A stretch of DNA of 64,000 nt, taken from contig NZ_VDMC01000001.1 of NCBI RefSeq assembly GCF_006346335.1, forward strand, positions 1 to 64,000, read 5' to 3'. This DNA is from Aequorivita sinensis (GTDB lineage: Bacteria; Bacteroidota; Bacteroidia; Flavobacteriales; Flavobacteriaceae). A program made the translations under genes and the position numbers. Of this stretch, positions 26,752 to 36,261 are shown piece after piece. The stretch's first letter is position 1, and every line of letters starts with the position of its first letter. The notes under the pieces are model-generated. The model saw nothing but the letters and a program-made list of their open reading frames with translations. It did no database searches and was not told where the DNA came from.

Positions 26752-29601
26752 TTAAGCTTCCATATAAGCTTCAATTGGGTCGCAAGTACAAATTAAGTTA
26801 CGATCTCCATAAGCATCATCTACTCTTCTAATTGAAGGCCAGAATTTGTTGTCTGAAATATACTCTAATGGGAAAGCTGCTTCTTGTCTTGTATAAGGGA
26901 AGTCCCATTCATTTGAGGTAAGCATCTGTAAAGTATGAGGTGCATTTTTCAATACATTGTTTAGCTCATCTTTATCAGCACTTTCAATTTCTTGCCTGAT
27001 AGAAATCATAGCTTCACAGAATTGATCTAACGCCATTTTACTTTCACTTTCAGTTGGCTCAATCATAAGAGTACCAGCAATAGGGAAAGAAACTGTTGGC
27101 GCGTGGAATCCGTAATCCATCAATCGTTTAGCGATATCTACAACTTCAATTCCTTTTGCTTTAAACGGACGACAGTCCACAATCATTTCGTGAGCTGCAC
27201 GACCTCTTTCACCTGCATAAAGCACTTCGTAATGTCCGCTTAATCTTTCTTTGATGTAATTGGCATTCAATATTGCGTGTTCTGTAGCTTTTTTCAAACC
27301 ATTTACTCCCAACATACAGATGTATGCATAGCTAATTAAGCAAACCAACGAGCTACCGTAAGGAGCCGATGAAATTGATGTAATTGCCTGATCACCTCCA
27401 ATTGGAATTACTGGGTTGGTTGGTAAAAACGGAACTAATTGTTCTGCTACACAAATAGGACCAACTCCAGGACCTCCACCTCCGTGAGGAATAGCGAAAG
27501 TTTTGTGAAGGTTTAAGTGACAAACATCTGCTCCAATAGCACCAGGATTGGTCAACCCTACTTGAGCGTTCATGTTTGCACCATCCATATATACTTGCCC
27601 ACCATTTTCGTGAATAATACTAGTAATTTCGCGAATTGCAGATTCGTAAACTCCGTGTGTTGACGGATATGTAACCATTAAACAAGCAAGGTTGTCTTTG
27701 TGTTTTAACGCTTTTTCACGAAGATCGTTAACATCTATATTCCCTTCATCTGTAGCTTTAGTAACCACCACTTTCATTCCTGCCATAACAGCACTTGCAG
27801 GGTTTGTTCCGTGTGCAGAAGAAGGAATCAAGCAAATATTTCTATGTCCTTCTCCGCGTGATTCGTGATAAGCACGAATTACCATTAACCCAGCAAATTC
27901 ACCTTGCGCACCACTATTAGGTTGTAGTGAAGTTCCAGCAAATCCTGTGATTTCAGTAAGTTGTTTTTCTAGTTTCTTTAAAACTGTTTGGTACCCTTCA
28001 GCTTGTTCTACTGGTACAAATGGGTGTACATTCCCCCACATTGGATCACTTAATGGCAACATTTCAGCTGCAGCATTTAGTTTCATAGTACAAGAACCCA
28101 ATGAAATCATTGAATGATTTAATGAAAGATCTTTGCGCTCCAATTTTTTGATGTAACGCATCATGTCTGTTTCACTGTGGTACTTATTGAAAACTTCTTG
28201 TTGAAGGAATTCAGTTTTACGAGCTACTTCTTGTGGAATTTTATTTCCAGTTTCAAGTTCAGTTAACTTTTTAAAGTCTTTTTTAACAGCTTCAGCGAAA
28301 ATAGCAAGTATTTTATTTAAGTCTTTTACTGTTGTAGTTTCATTTATCGAAATAGAAACTGTTTCACTATCTGGATAATAGAAGTTTACTTCTTTTGCTT
28401 CAGCTAAGAATTTGATTTTTGTAGCATCTGTTTTAATAGCTATAGTATCAAAGAAGGTATCGTTCACTTGCTCGAAACCTAATTCTTCTAATGCATTTGC
28501 AAGCGTAACTGCACTGTTGTGTACTTTTCTTGCAATATACTTTAATCCTTCTGGTCCATGGTAAACAGCGTACATACCAGCCATTACAGCTAATAATACT
28601 TGTGCAGTACAAATGTTTGAAGTTGCCTTGTCACGTTTAATATGCTGCTCTCTAGTTTGAAGCGCCATACGCAATGCACGGTTTCCGTCTGCATCTTTCG
28701 TAATTCCAATTATACGTCCTGGAATACTGCGTTTGTATTCTTCTTTTGTAGCAAAATAAGCAGCGTGTGGGCCACCATATCCTAATGGAATTCCAAAGCG
28801 TTGTGTAGTACCAACAACTACATCAACTCCATAATGTCCAGGAGACTCAAGCATCACAAGACTTAAAATATCTGCAGCAACCGCAACCTTAATATTGTTT
28901 GCGTTAGCTTTTTCGATAAAGTTTTTATAGTTGTGAACTTTTCCTGTTCTACTTGGGTACTGAAGAATAGCTCCAAAGAACTCATCAGCGAAATCAAAAT
29001 CTTCGTGATTTCCTACAACCAATTCAATATCTAAAGGATTTGAACGAGTTTGTAATAACGAAAGTGTTTGTGGAAGAATATCTTCTGAAACAAAGAATTT
29101 AGAAGCGTTAATTTTTTTCTTATCTCTTTCACGTACATTATAAAGAAGCGACATAGCTTCTGCTGCTGCAGTCGACTCGTCAAGAAGAGAAGCGTTTGCA
29201 AGCTCCATTCCTGTAAGGTCACTAATTACTGTTTGAAAGTTTAATAATGCTTCTAGCCTACCTTGTGCAATCTCTGCTTGATAAGGTGTATAAGCAGTAT
29301 ACCATCCTGGATTTTCCAAAATATTACGTTGGATTACAGGAGGAAGAATAGATTGGTGGTATCCTAAACCAATGTATGTTTTAAATAATTTATTTTTAGA
29401 CGACAATTCTGTGATATGCTCTAAATACTCCTGCTCACTCATAGCCGTTTCTAGGTTGAGGGGTTTTTTTAGTAGAATATCGTCTGGAACGGTTTCATAA
29501 ATTAGTTGGTCCATAGAGCTTACACCAACTGTTTCAAGCATCTCAGGAAGGTCACTTTCCCTTGGGCCAATATGTCTTAATGCAAAAGAATCTGTGTTCA
29601 T
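26752..29601 (-). CDS. gcvP: Glycine dehydrogenase (decarboxylating), P protein
   Basis: This PLP enzyme of the glycine cleavage system decarboxylates glycine and passes the aminomethyl group to the H protein. It is a single 949-aa chain, the fused dimeric type. The catalytic PLP lysine is in NLHKTFAIPHGGGGPG in the C-terminal half. The N-terminal half starts with the typical FALRHIGPRE and includes YTPYQAEIAQGRLE. The gcvT and gcvH genes are not in the window, as is common in this group. I found no glycine riboswitch in the 226-bp upstream gap. Confidence 0.96.
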   Translation of the reverse strand: MNTDSFALRHIGPRESDLPEMLETVGVSSMDQLIYETVPDDILLKKPLNLETAMSEQEYLEHITELSSKNKLFKTYIGLGYHQSILPPVIQRNILENPGWYTAYTPYQAEIAQGRLEALLNFQTVISDLTGMELANASLLDESTAAAEAMSLLYNVRERDKKKINASKFFVSEDILPQTLSLLQTRSNPLDIELVVGNHEDFDFADEFFGAILQYPSRTGKVHNYKNFIEKANANNIKVAVAADILSLVMLESPGHYGVDVVVGTTQRFGIPLGYGGPHAAYFATKEEYKRSIPGRIIGITKDADGNRALRMALQTREQHIKRDKATSNICTAQVLLAVMAGMYAVYHGPEGLKYIARKVHNSAVTLANALEELGFEQVNDTFFDTIAIKTDATKIKFLAEAKEVNFYYPDSETVSISINETTTVKDLNKILAIFAEAVKKDFKKLTELETGNKIPQEVARKTEFLQQEVFNKYHSETDMMRYIKKLERKDLSLNHSMISLGSCTMKLNAAAEMLPLSDPMWGNVHPFVPVEQAEGYQTVLKKLEKQLTEITGFAGTSLQPNSGAQGEFAGLMVIRAYHESRGEGHRNICLIPSSAHGTNPASAVMAGMKVVVTKATDEGNIDVNDLREKALKHKDNLACLMVTYPSTHGVYESAIREITSIIHENGGQVYMDGANMNAQVGLTNPGAIGADVCHLNLHKTFAIPHGGGGPGVGPICVAEQLVPFLPTNPVIPIGGDQAITSISSAPYGSSLVCLISYAYICMLGVNGLKKATEHAILNANYIKERLSGHYEVLYAGERGRAAHEMIVDCRPFKAKGIEVVDIAKRLMDYGFHAPTVSFPIAGTLMIEPTESESKMALDQFCEAMISIRQEIESADKDELNNVLKNAPHTLQMLTSNEWDFPYTRQEAAFPLEYISDNKFWPSIRRVDDAYGDRNLICTCDPIEAYMEA

Positions 29602-29832
29602 AAAAATTGCCGAATTTTAATCCTTAGCCTTATTGATTGCCAAATAAAACGATCAAAAAAACTTAGGATTTATATAATAATAACATTTAGATTTTTAATA
29701 TGAGCAGACTATTAAAACTCAATAGTTTGCAATGCGGCGCAAAATTACGATTTTTAACGAGAATCAATTCCTTTTTAGTGATTTGAAAAATTAATTTTTT
29801 CAACTAAATCAATAGGTTACTAACAGTTTGTC

Positions 29833-29840
29833 TAATTTTG
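29833..29840 (+). promoter_or_regulatory. -7 element immediately before the UbiA-like gene
   Basis: TAATTTTG matches TAnnTTTG and ends only 5 nt before the ATG at 29846, so the transcript would begin at or next to the start codon. This suggests a leaderless mRNA and argues against the in-frame TTG at 29828. Confidence 0.55.
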
Positions 29841-29845
29841 ATATC

Positions 29846-30664
29846 ATGAATTTTTTGAGGGGTGTTTTCAGGTTTTATATAAACGGCAGCATACACGTTG
29901 CTTTAGCTGTTTTAGCCTTCTTTTTCATAACCGCTTTAGAGTATAATTTAAAACCATCAACTACCACCTCAGCCTTTATTTTTCTAGGAACAATATCGGC
30001 TTACAACTTTGTAAAATACGCTTCAATAGCAGGTTTACATCACAGAAGTCTTACCAATTCTTTACGGGCGATTCAAATTTTTTCTGCAGTATGCTTGCTG
30101 CTCTGGATTTTTCTAGCGTTTCAACTTTCATTTACAACAATTCTCTTTATCGCATTATTTGGAGTCACAACGGTACTATATGCAGTTCCTTTTGCACAAC
30201 ACAGGAGTCTGCGAATGTTTTCAGGATTAAAAATATTTGTAGTTGCATTTGTTTGGGCAGGAATTACGGTTATTATTCCATTTATAGCTTCGGAATCAGC
30301 AATCACAACTGATGTGATTCTTACTTTTATACAACGTTTTTTAATTGTAGTTGTGCTTATTTTACCTTTTGAAATTCGCGATATTCAATATGATGCGGTA
30401 GCCTTAAAAACTATCCCACAACAACTTGGTATTAAAAACACTAAAAAAGCAGGTTTAGCTGCTTTATCAATTAGTTTATTTATTGAGTTTTTTAAGGAAG
30501 CATCAGAAGCTGCTTATATCACAAGTTTGCTATTATTCTCAATAATTCTAGGTTGGGCTGTATTTATTTCAAAAAAAGAACAGAAGAGATATTTCTCTTC
30601 ATTTTGGGTTGAGGGTTTACCGATACTCTGGTTTGTAATGTATGTCACTCTTAAAACAATCTAA
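29846..30664 (+). CDS. UbiA-like multi-pass membrane protein
   Basis: This 272-aa protein has about eight hydrophobic segments and a loop EIRDIQYDAVALKTIPQQLG that matches the second Asp-rich motif of UbiA prenyltransferases. The first motif (NDxxDxxxD) is not visible; the equivalent place reads SAYNFVKYASIAG. It may be a divergent or inactive member, or use different metal ligands. The ATG at 29846 is preferred because a -7 box ends 5 nt upstream. Its stop overlaps the convergent anti-sigma-like gene by four bases. Confidence 0.72.
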   Translation: MNFLRGVFRFYINGSIHVALAVLAFFFITALEYNLKPSTTTSAFIFLGTISAYNFVKYASIAGLHHRSLTNSLRAIQIFSAVCLLLWIFLAFQLSFTTILFIALFGVTTVLYAVPFAQHRSLRMFSGLKIFVVAFVWAGITVIIPFIASESAITTDVILTFIQRFLIVVVLILPFEIRDIQYDAVALKTIPQQLGIKNTKKAGLAALSISLFIEFFKEASEAAYITSLLLFSIILGWAVFISKKEQKRYFSSFWVEGLPILWFVMYVTLKTI

Positions 30665-30915
30665 GAATTAAGCTTATCGGCTAGCTCTTTTTGAAGTTTC
30701 TCTTTTAACTGTAATTTACTTTCGGGATTAAGAGTTTTAATCTCTACAGCTTTTAAAGTATTTGTAAGTTTTTGATTCTTCCTCGCATATTTGTTACAAA
30801 GTTTACAAAGCAAGAGGTGTAGTTTAAGTTTTAATTTTTCGGATATACTAATCTCCTTATATTGGTTTTTGTCACACAAATATGCTGCTTCGTGACATTT
30901 TAAAAATAACTTCAT
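30661..30915 (-). CDS. Small Cys/His protein, putative zinc-finger anti-sigma factor
   Basis: This 84-aa cytoplasmic protein contains CHEAAYLC at residues 7-14 and HLLLCKLC at about 33-40. The order His, Cys, then HxxxCxxC with hydrophobic helices resembles the ZAS/zf-HC2 fold of soluble anti-sigma factors. The C-terminal third is a charged helix. It begins 6 bp after the stop of an ECF sigma gene in the same direction, which strongly supports a sigma/anti-sigma pair. There is no membrane segment, so any signal would be sensed in the cytoplasm, for example through redox change at the cysteines. Confidence 0.7.
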   Translation of the reverse strand: MKLFLKCHEAAYLCDKNQYKEISISEKLKLKLHLLLCKLCNKYARKNQKLTNTLKAVEIKTLNPESKLQLKEKLQKELADKLNS

Positions 30916-30921
30916 AGAATA

Positions 30922-31470
30922 TTAATTGTACCAGTTTTTTTCTAAACACTCCATCAAATTCTTACGTGCTCTGTGGATAATAACCCACAGATTAGACGGA
31001 GTAATATTGTATTCTTTACAAAGAACATCCGTATCTTGATTTTCGATTGTTTTCTTTTTAAAAATTTCGCCTTGTTTTGTTGGTAGTTTATTTAAGCACT
31101 TTATAATGGCGAGTCCCAGTTCACTATTCTCCATCCTATCTTCGGCTGTTCTGTCAAATAAATCTGCAGCATTTTCCTCAAGCCAATTACCTTCTATATC
31201 ATCGTTTTTATATGAAACAAGAACTTCAGCCTTCCCTTTATTCGAATTTTTTTTACGGTAATAATCAATTATTTTCCGCTTTAAAATCGAAATAAGCCAT
31301 GTGCGTTCACTAGCCTCACCTTTAAAATTGTGTTTGGACCTTAGTCCTGCTAGGAAAGTTTCTGAAATCAAATCTTGCGCAATCACAGCATCATTCACCC
31401 TTACAATTGTATAATTGTAAAGATAATCGGCGTAATTATCTACCCACTTACTCGGATTTAATACTTCCAC
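30922..31470 (-). CDS. RNA polymerase ECF-type sigma factor
   Basis: This sigma-70 family protein of 182 aa has region 2 (AQDLISETFLAGLRS, then ERTWLISILKRKIIDYYRKK) and region 4 (LPTKQGEIFKKKTIENQDTDVLCKEYNITPSNLWVIIHRARKNL), with no region 3. It probably directs a stress regulon. The start is GTG at 31470; no upstream ATG is available. The gene for a small Cys/His protein follows within 6 bp and is the likely anti-sigma factor. Confidence 0.88.
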   Translation of the reverse strand: MEVLNPSKWVDNYADYLYNYTIVRVNDAVIAQDLISETFLAGLRSKHNFKGEASERTWLISILKRKIIDYYRKKNSNKGKAEVLVSYKNDDIEGNWLEENAADLFDRTAEDRMENSELGLAIIKCLNKLPTKQGEIFKKKTIENQDTDVLCKEYNITPSNLWVIIHRARKNLMECLEKNWYN

Positions 31471-31637
31471 TATATAATTGTTTTATCTTTTTCAAAATAG
31501 AGGAGGATATTAATTTAGACTTAAGTTAAGTTCTTATTTAACACCATAAGATACGTCAAAAAATTTAAACTTCATTATTAGGAGATTAAATTCATTAAAA
31601 GTTTTAATTTTACGTAAATTAACTTACAAACTTCCCA

Positions 31638-33083
31638 ATGAAAAACCTTACAACAACCTTTATCTTATTCTTTTTTTTAGCAACTGCGGTAATTGCACAA
31701 AACAACAATTCATTTTACGCAACAATGAGTGGAGAGACTGCTTTAAAATTTAAGCAGCTGTACCCAAATGATATTCAAATATTAGATACAAAAAACAACG
31801 AATCTGCTGTTTATCTTACTGATGAAGTTTCTCACAAAATACACGAAAACGTTCAAGTTCACGGTCCAGGATATATTTTTAGACCTTCTAAAGAAAAGGC
31901 GCTACAAGCTTTAAATAGAGTTCAAAGCAGAAATTCATTTTTAGAATACACAATCACAGAAACCGATTTGGTAAATGAATGCCTAGATCTGGTTAATAAC
32001 CAAAACATAGAAGATGATATTCTAGAATTGCAAGCTTACGGAACCCGTCATCACGAAACATCTCAAGGCGAACAATCTGTTCACGACTTAAAAGCCAAAT
32101 GGGATGCTATGATTGCACAATCCGGCAGAACCGACATTCACACTCGTATTTACAATCATCAAAACACACCAATGCCTTCTGTAATTCTAACTATTGATGG
32201 AGCCAACACTCCAGATGAATATGTTATTATTGGTGGACATTTAGATTCAACTTCATTTTGGGATATTAATGATGCTCCTGGTGCCGATGATAATGCTTCA
32301 GGAATCTCTTCTTTAAATGAAATGATTCGTGTGCTTATAGCAAAGGAGTTTGTTCCAAATCGCACTATTGAAGTTATGGCTTATGCTGCTGAAGAAATTG
32401 GACTTGTAGGTTCAGAAGAAATAGCTTCAGAATATGCAAGCAACGGAATAAATGTTGGAGCCTATGTTCAGTTTGATATGACAGGCTACAATGGTTCTAA
32501 CGAAGATGTTTGGATTTCTACAGATTGGTACAACAGTAGCGCATTAAACAACTTTTTGGTTGATTTAATGGATCATTATAACGGAACTGGTAACCACGCT
32601 TTTACCTATAACTTTACCGAATGTGGATACGGTTGTTCAGATCACGCAAGCTGGGCAAACAATGGTTACGAAGCAGCATTTCCTTTTGAAGCTAAATTCA
32701 GCGAGTCTAATCCAAAAATACATACAGATGAGGATGTTTATTCTTTTTTCGACACCCCTGAACATTCAGCAAAATTTACCAAACTAGGCTTACAATTCTT
32801 AATTGAAGCTGCCAAGCCACAAACAATGTCGGTAAATGATTTTTCAGAAAACGCTATTGCTGTATTTGTAAATGAAAACATACTTAATTACCGACTAAAC
32901 AATCTAACTACAAACGTTGGCGATATCTCTATTTACAATATAGGCGGACAAAGTGTTATCAATGAAAAAGCAAATTCTCAATCTGGAATTGTTAATCTTA
33001 CAGCCTTAGACAAAGGTTTTTACATTGTAAAATTCAACTTTACTAACGGTAGAACATTGAGTAAAAAGTTTATTCTAAATTAA
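31638..33083 (+). CDS. Secreted M28 family zinc aminopeptidase with T9SS sorting domain
   Basis: This 481-aa exopeptidase has a signal peptide of about 20 residues ending AVIAQ. A propeptide-like region precedes the M28 domain: zinc ligands H201 (GGHLDSTS), Asp in GADDNASG, catalytic Glu in AYAAEEIGLVGS, Asp in QFDMTGY and His in CSDHASW. The last 75 residues (GDISIYNIGGQSV, LDKGFYIVKFNFTNGRTLSKKFILN) form a type A C-terminal sorting domain. The protein should therefore be exported by T9SS and trimmed by PorU, also encoded in this window. Confidence 0.92.
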   Translation: MKNLTTTFILFFFLATAVIAQNNNSFYATMSGETALKFKQLYPNDIQILDTKNNESAVYLTDEVSHKIHENVQVHGPGYIFRPSKEKALQALNRVQSRNSFLEYTITETDLVNECLDLVNNQNIEDDILELQAYGTRHHETSQGEQSVHDLKAKWDAMIAQSGRTDIHTRIYNHQNTPMPSVILTIDGANTPDEYVIIGGHLDSTSFWDINDAPGADDNASGISSLNEMIRVLIAKEFVPNRTIEVMAYAAEEIGLVGSEEIASEYASNGINVGAYVQFDMTGYNGSNEDVWISTDWYNSSALNNFLVDLMDHYNGTGNHAFTYNFTECGYGCSDHASWANNGYEAAFPFEAKFSESNPKIHTDEDVYSFFDTPEHSAKFTKLGLQFLIEAAKPQTMSVNDFSENAIAVFVNENILNYRLNNLTTNVGDISIYNIGGQSVINEKANSQSGIVNLTALDKGFYIVKFNFTNGRTLSKKFILN

Positions 33084-33113
33084 TTCTCGTAATCAACAGG
33101 ACACCTTAATAGC

Positions 33114-33968
33114 TTGTCTATTTATATCAGTAGAATTCAAAATATTGCGACCCAAAACAACTTAAATCTAATTGAGGTTAAGCAACTTTTTGGTGGAGAT
33201 ATCAATGAAGTATTCCTACTGAAATGTAAAGAAGGGGATTTTGTAGTTAAATTGAATGATGCTACAAAATTCCCTAAAATGTTTACTGCTGAAACAAAAG
33301 GTTTAAACTATTTGAGAGATTCGAATAGTTTTAAAATCCCTAAGGTTTTAGCAAATGGGGAAATTGAAAACACCTCATATTTATTACTCCAATATATCTC
33401 AAATGGAGAGCTAAATGCTGGTTTTTGGGAATCTTTTGCCGATAATTTAGCAAAGCTTCACCAGGTAACACAAACAGATTTTGGATTAGACCACGATAAC
33501 TATATTGGTAGTCTGCCTCAAAAAAACAACTTTAGTAAATCTGCTTCAGAATTTTATATAAGTAATCGGTTAGAGCCACAATTTAATATGGCGTCAGAAA
33601 ATGGATTTCAGTTTAAAAAGCTAGCTAGCTTTTATAAAACCATTTCCAAAATAATCCCAAATGAAGCACCATCTTTAATTCACGGTGATTTGTGGAGTGG
33701 CAACTATATGGTCAGTAAAAAAAGTCAAGCTGTTTTAATAGATCCTGCGGTCGCTTTTGCTCCTCGGGAAATGGATATTGCAATGATGGAGTTGTTTGGA
33801 GGATTTTCAGAAGAATTAATCATCAACTACAATTCTATTTTTCCTTTAGAAAAAGGTTGGGAAGACAGGGTTTCTCTTTGGCAACTTTACTACTTACTCG
33901 TGCATCTTAATCTATTTGGAAGTAGTTATTTACCGAAAGTGAACTCAATTATAAATAAATATTCTTGA
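33114..33968 (+). CDS. Fructosamine kinase family protein
   Basis: This 284-aa kinase with a protein-kinase-like fold contains FVVKLND (lysine of the ATP site), HGDLWSGNYMV (catalytic loop Asp) and LIDPAVAFAPREMDIAM (metal Asp). These are the fructosamine/ketosamine kinase signatures, so it probably repairs glycated proteins or handles sugar amines. The only suitable start is TTG at 33114, 30 bp after the peptidase stop; the first Met would delete the N-lobe lysine. The start codon is therefore unusual but well supported by family length. Confidence 0.85.
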   Translation: MSIYISRIQNIATQNNLNLIEVKQLFGGDINEVFLLKCKEGDFVVKLNDATKFPKMFTAETKGLNYLRDSNSFKIPKVLANGEIENTSYLLLQYISNGELNAGFWESFADNLAKLHQVTQTDFGLDHDNYIGSLPQKNNFSKSASEFYISNRLEPQFNMASENGFQFKKLASFYKTISKIIPNEAPSLIHGDLWSGNYMVSKKSQAVLIDPAVAFAPREMDIAMMELFGGFSEELIINYNSIFPLEKGWEDRVSLWQLYYLLVHLNLFGSSYLPKVNSIINKYS

Positions 33969-34041
33969 TTTAATAAAAACGTGTCGCTTATCGCAAAACC
34001 AATCCTTTATGGTTAGCAAGTAAAATCGTGGAATTAATTCC

Positions 34042-34049
34042 TATTTTTG
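34042..34049 (+). promoter_or_regulatory. -7 element of fabD
   Basis: TATTTTTG matches TAnnTTTG, followed by C as often seen. It predicts a start near 34056 and a leader of about 19 nt. No good -33 TTTG at the right spacing. Confidence 0.5.
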
Positions 34050-34074
34050 CAACTCAAATAAAAAAACGAATTAA

Positions 34075-34956
34075 ATGAAAGCATATATCTTCCCTGGACA
34101 AGGTGCTCAATTCACTGGAATGGGTAAAGACCTTTACGATAATTCTGCGAAAGCAAAAGAATTATTTAATCAAGCCAATGAAATCTTAGGCTTTGATATT
34201 ACCAAAATTATGTTTGAAGGTTCTGCCGACGAATTGAAGGAAACAAAAGTTACACAACCAGCTATATTTTTACACTCTACAATATTAGCAGAAGTAATGG
34301 GCGACAGATTTCAACCTGATATGGTTGCTGGACATTCATTAGGAGAAATTTCAGCTTTAGTAGCAAATAGAACCATAGCATTTAGCGATGGATTGCAGTT
34401 GGTTTACAAGCGTGCTTTAGCAATGCAAAAAGCCTGTGAGCAAACACCTTCGACTATGGCTGCTGTTTTAGGTTTAGAAGATCATTTAGTTGAAGAGATT
34501 TGTGCAAATACTCCAGGAATTGTAGTTGCTGCAAATTACAATTGCCCAGGACAATTAGTTATATCTGGTGAAATTGATGCTGTAGGCACAGCTTGTGAAA
34601 GTTTAAAAGAAGCAGGAGCACGTAGAGCACTTATCTTACCAGTAGGTGGTGCATTCCACAGCCCATTAATGGAGCCAGCAAGAGAAGAACTTGCTGCTGC
34701 CATTGAAGCTACTCAATTTACAGCTCCAGCTTGCCCTATCTATCAAAACGTGTCAACATTCGCAGTTACAGACCCTTCTGAAATAAAGAAAAATCTTATA
34801 TTCCAACTTACAGCTCCAGTAAAATGGACTCAAAGCATTCAGAATATGATTAAAGATGGCGCAACAAAATTTATTGAAGTTGGACCAGGAAATGTATTAC
34901 AAGGTTTGGTAAAGAAAATTGACCGTTCGGCAGAAACTGAAAAAGCAGAAATGTAA
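34075..34956 (+). CDS. fabD: Malonyl-CoA-ACP transacylase FabD
   Basis: FabD loads malonyl groups onto ACP for fatty acid synthesis in the cytoplasm. The 293-aa protein opens with FPGQGAQFTGMG. The nucleophile Ser88 is in GHSLGEISALVA, the malonyl-binding Arg is in YKRALAMQKA, and the catalytic His is in GGAFHSPLM. It stands alone between a -7 box and a strong terminator, so it is probably monocistronic. Confidence 0.95.
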   Translation: MKAYIFPGQGAQFTGMGKDLYDNSAKAKELFNQANEILGFDITKIMFEGSADELKETKVTQPAIFLHSTILAEVMGDRFQPDMVAGHSLGEISALVANRTIAFSDGLQLVYKRALAMQKACEQTPSTMAAVLGLEDHLVEEICANTPGIVVAANYNCPGQLVISGEIDAVGTACESLKEAGARRALILPVGGAFHSPLMEPAREELAAAIEATQFTAPACPIYQNVSTFAVTDPSEIKKNLIFQLTAPVKWTQSIQNMIKDGATKFIEVGPGNVLQGLVKKIDRSAETEKAEM

Positions 34957-34983
34957 AGCAAAACTTCATATTTAAAATAATCT

Positions 34984-35019
34984 AAAACGTCGAAAGCCAA
35001 TTTGCTCCGACGTTTTTTT
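34984..35019 (+). terminator. Terminator of fabD
   Basis: AAAACGTCG (34984-34992) pairs perfectly with CGACGTTTT (35008-35016), with an inner AGC/GCT pair, and is followed by a T run. It starts 28 bp after the fabD stop. Confidence 0.88.
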
Positions 35020-35149
35020 ATTCCTTTTCTAAAGATGTATTATTAATCTTAGCCTAGATATTAAAGGCTATACACCTATAACTCGATATCGAGTTCCCAT
35101 TAATTTTCTATTTATTTTATTTTTTAAGGGTAACAATTTATAACCCGTG

Positions 35150-35181
35150 TTGATATAATGATATAACATCAAAAATATCAA
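35150..35181. promoter_or_regulatory. Inverted repeat upstream of the lipoprotein gene
   Basis: TTGATAT (35150-35156) and ATATCAA (35175-35181) are inverted around a GATATAA-rich centre, ending 4 bp before the ATG at 35186. It could be an operator or a leader hairpin that hides the start. Confidence 0.35.
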
Positions 35182-35185
35182 TACT

Positions 35186-36229
35186 ATGAAAACTTTTTTA
35201 TCAATTTTCAGCTTTGCAGTTCTAACTTGCTTAATATTTACTAGTTGCTCTTCTGATGACGACAGTACTATAAACGATGACACAAACAATTCACCATGTT
35301 TCAATTACAATAAAAATCTACTGGCTTTAAATACAGTATTCGACAACAATGTAAATGCTGTTATAGATTACAATTCGTTTCTTATAAACGACCTAGACAG
35401 TTCCGCTCCTATTTTTGAGGGAAGTTTAACAACTAATACCAATCTCACTTATCAATTACCTACAAGTACTTCCTTATATAATGATAATAGTAGGCTACAC
35501 GGTATTCTTGTAACGAGAGCTGGAAAATATTTCACTTTCAACACAAATACGGGGACAGGACAGGAATTTACTACTCCATCAAATATAGCTGCACCTATAA
35601 TTGTCGGTGGAGAAAGTTATGTAATTGAAGTTTCAAACTCTGGTTACGCAAATTCTGGAACCGACAATCACTTTTCTGTAAAACCATTTAATATGAGCAA
35701 TGGAACTACAAGTACAGCACTTACAATTCCAGCGATAAACACCACTTTTAACAATAACAGTTTCTTTCACGTAGAATCTATGAGTGCAGCTTCAAACGGT
35801 GTAAACGAATTGTATTTTGTTTCAGGAACGAATTTGATAACCGTAAATGTATCTAATAATACAAGCTCTCATGTTGATTTATATCCATCATTTTCAAATA
35901 CAGATTTTGTGAGATTTATCGGATTAGAATATTCTAAAAGCTTTGGACTGTTAGCAATAATGGATATGCCTGATATCAATTCGAGAAAAATCGTAAAAAT
36001 AGATCCTACTAACGGAACGTATTCAGATTTACTTTCAATTCCGACAAATATAAATACTGAATTTTATTCTACAGTTTACAGTGAATGCAACAAGACTTAC
36101 TATCTCACTTCTTTGGCTAACGGAAATACTGTACAAACCAATTATTTTGAATTTGATTTAGTGGCAAATTCAATTTCAAACACTCAGGTTTTCAACGATT
36201 ATGTCTTTGGAATAGAACTTATAGATTAA
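35186..36229 (+). CDS. Hypothetical lipoprotein, possible beta-propeller
   Basis: This 347-aa protein of unknown function has a lipoprotein signal with TSCSS (lipobox Cys at about residue 21) and an Asp/Ser-rich tether (SSDDDSTINDD). The rest is rich in Asn, Thr and Ser. Repeated strand-like segments such as LFVSG-, GLLAIMDM- and KIVKIDPTNGTYSDLLSIP suggest a beta-propeller or similar fold. There is no T9SS tail. The acidic SDDD after Cys is the type seen in surface-exposed Bacteroidetes lipoproteins. It has its own terminator and looks monocistronic. Confidence 0.75.
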   Translation: MKTFLSIFSFAVLTCLIFTSCSSDDDSTINDDTNNSPCFNYNKNLLALNTVFDNNVNAVIDYNSFLINDLDSSAPIFEGSLTTNTNLTYQLPTSTSLYNDNSRLHGILVTRAGKYFTFNTNTGTGQEFTTPSNIAAPIIVGGESYVIEVSNSGYANSGTDNHFSVKPFNMSNGTTSTALTIPAINTTFNNNSFFHVESMSAASNGVNELYFVSGTNLITVNVSNNTSSHVDLYPSFSNTDFVRFIGLEYSKSFGLLAIMDMPDINSRKIVKIDPTNGTYSDLLSIPTNINTEFYSTVYSECNKTYYLTSLANGNTVQTNYFEFDLVANSISNTQVFNDYVFGIELID

Positions 36230-36261
36230 AAAACCCTTTATAGAATTAGCCATAATACATC

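Noticed and set aside
29602-29827. Possible glycine riboswitch upstream of gcvP
   Set aside because: No paired aptamer helices or conserved glycine-riboswitch motifs could be recognised; the gap is only AT-rich.
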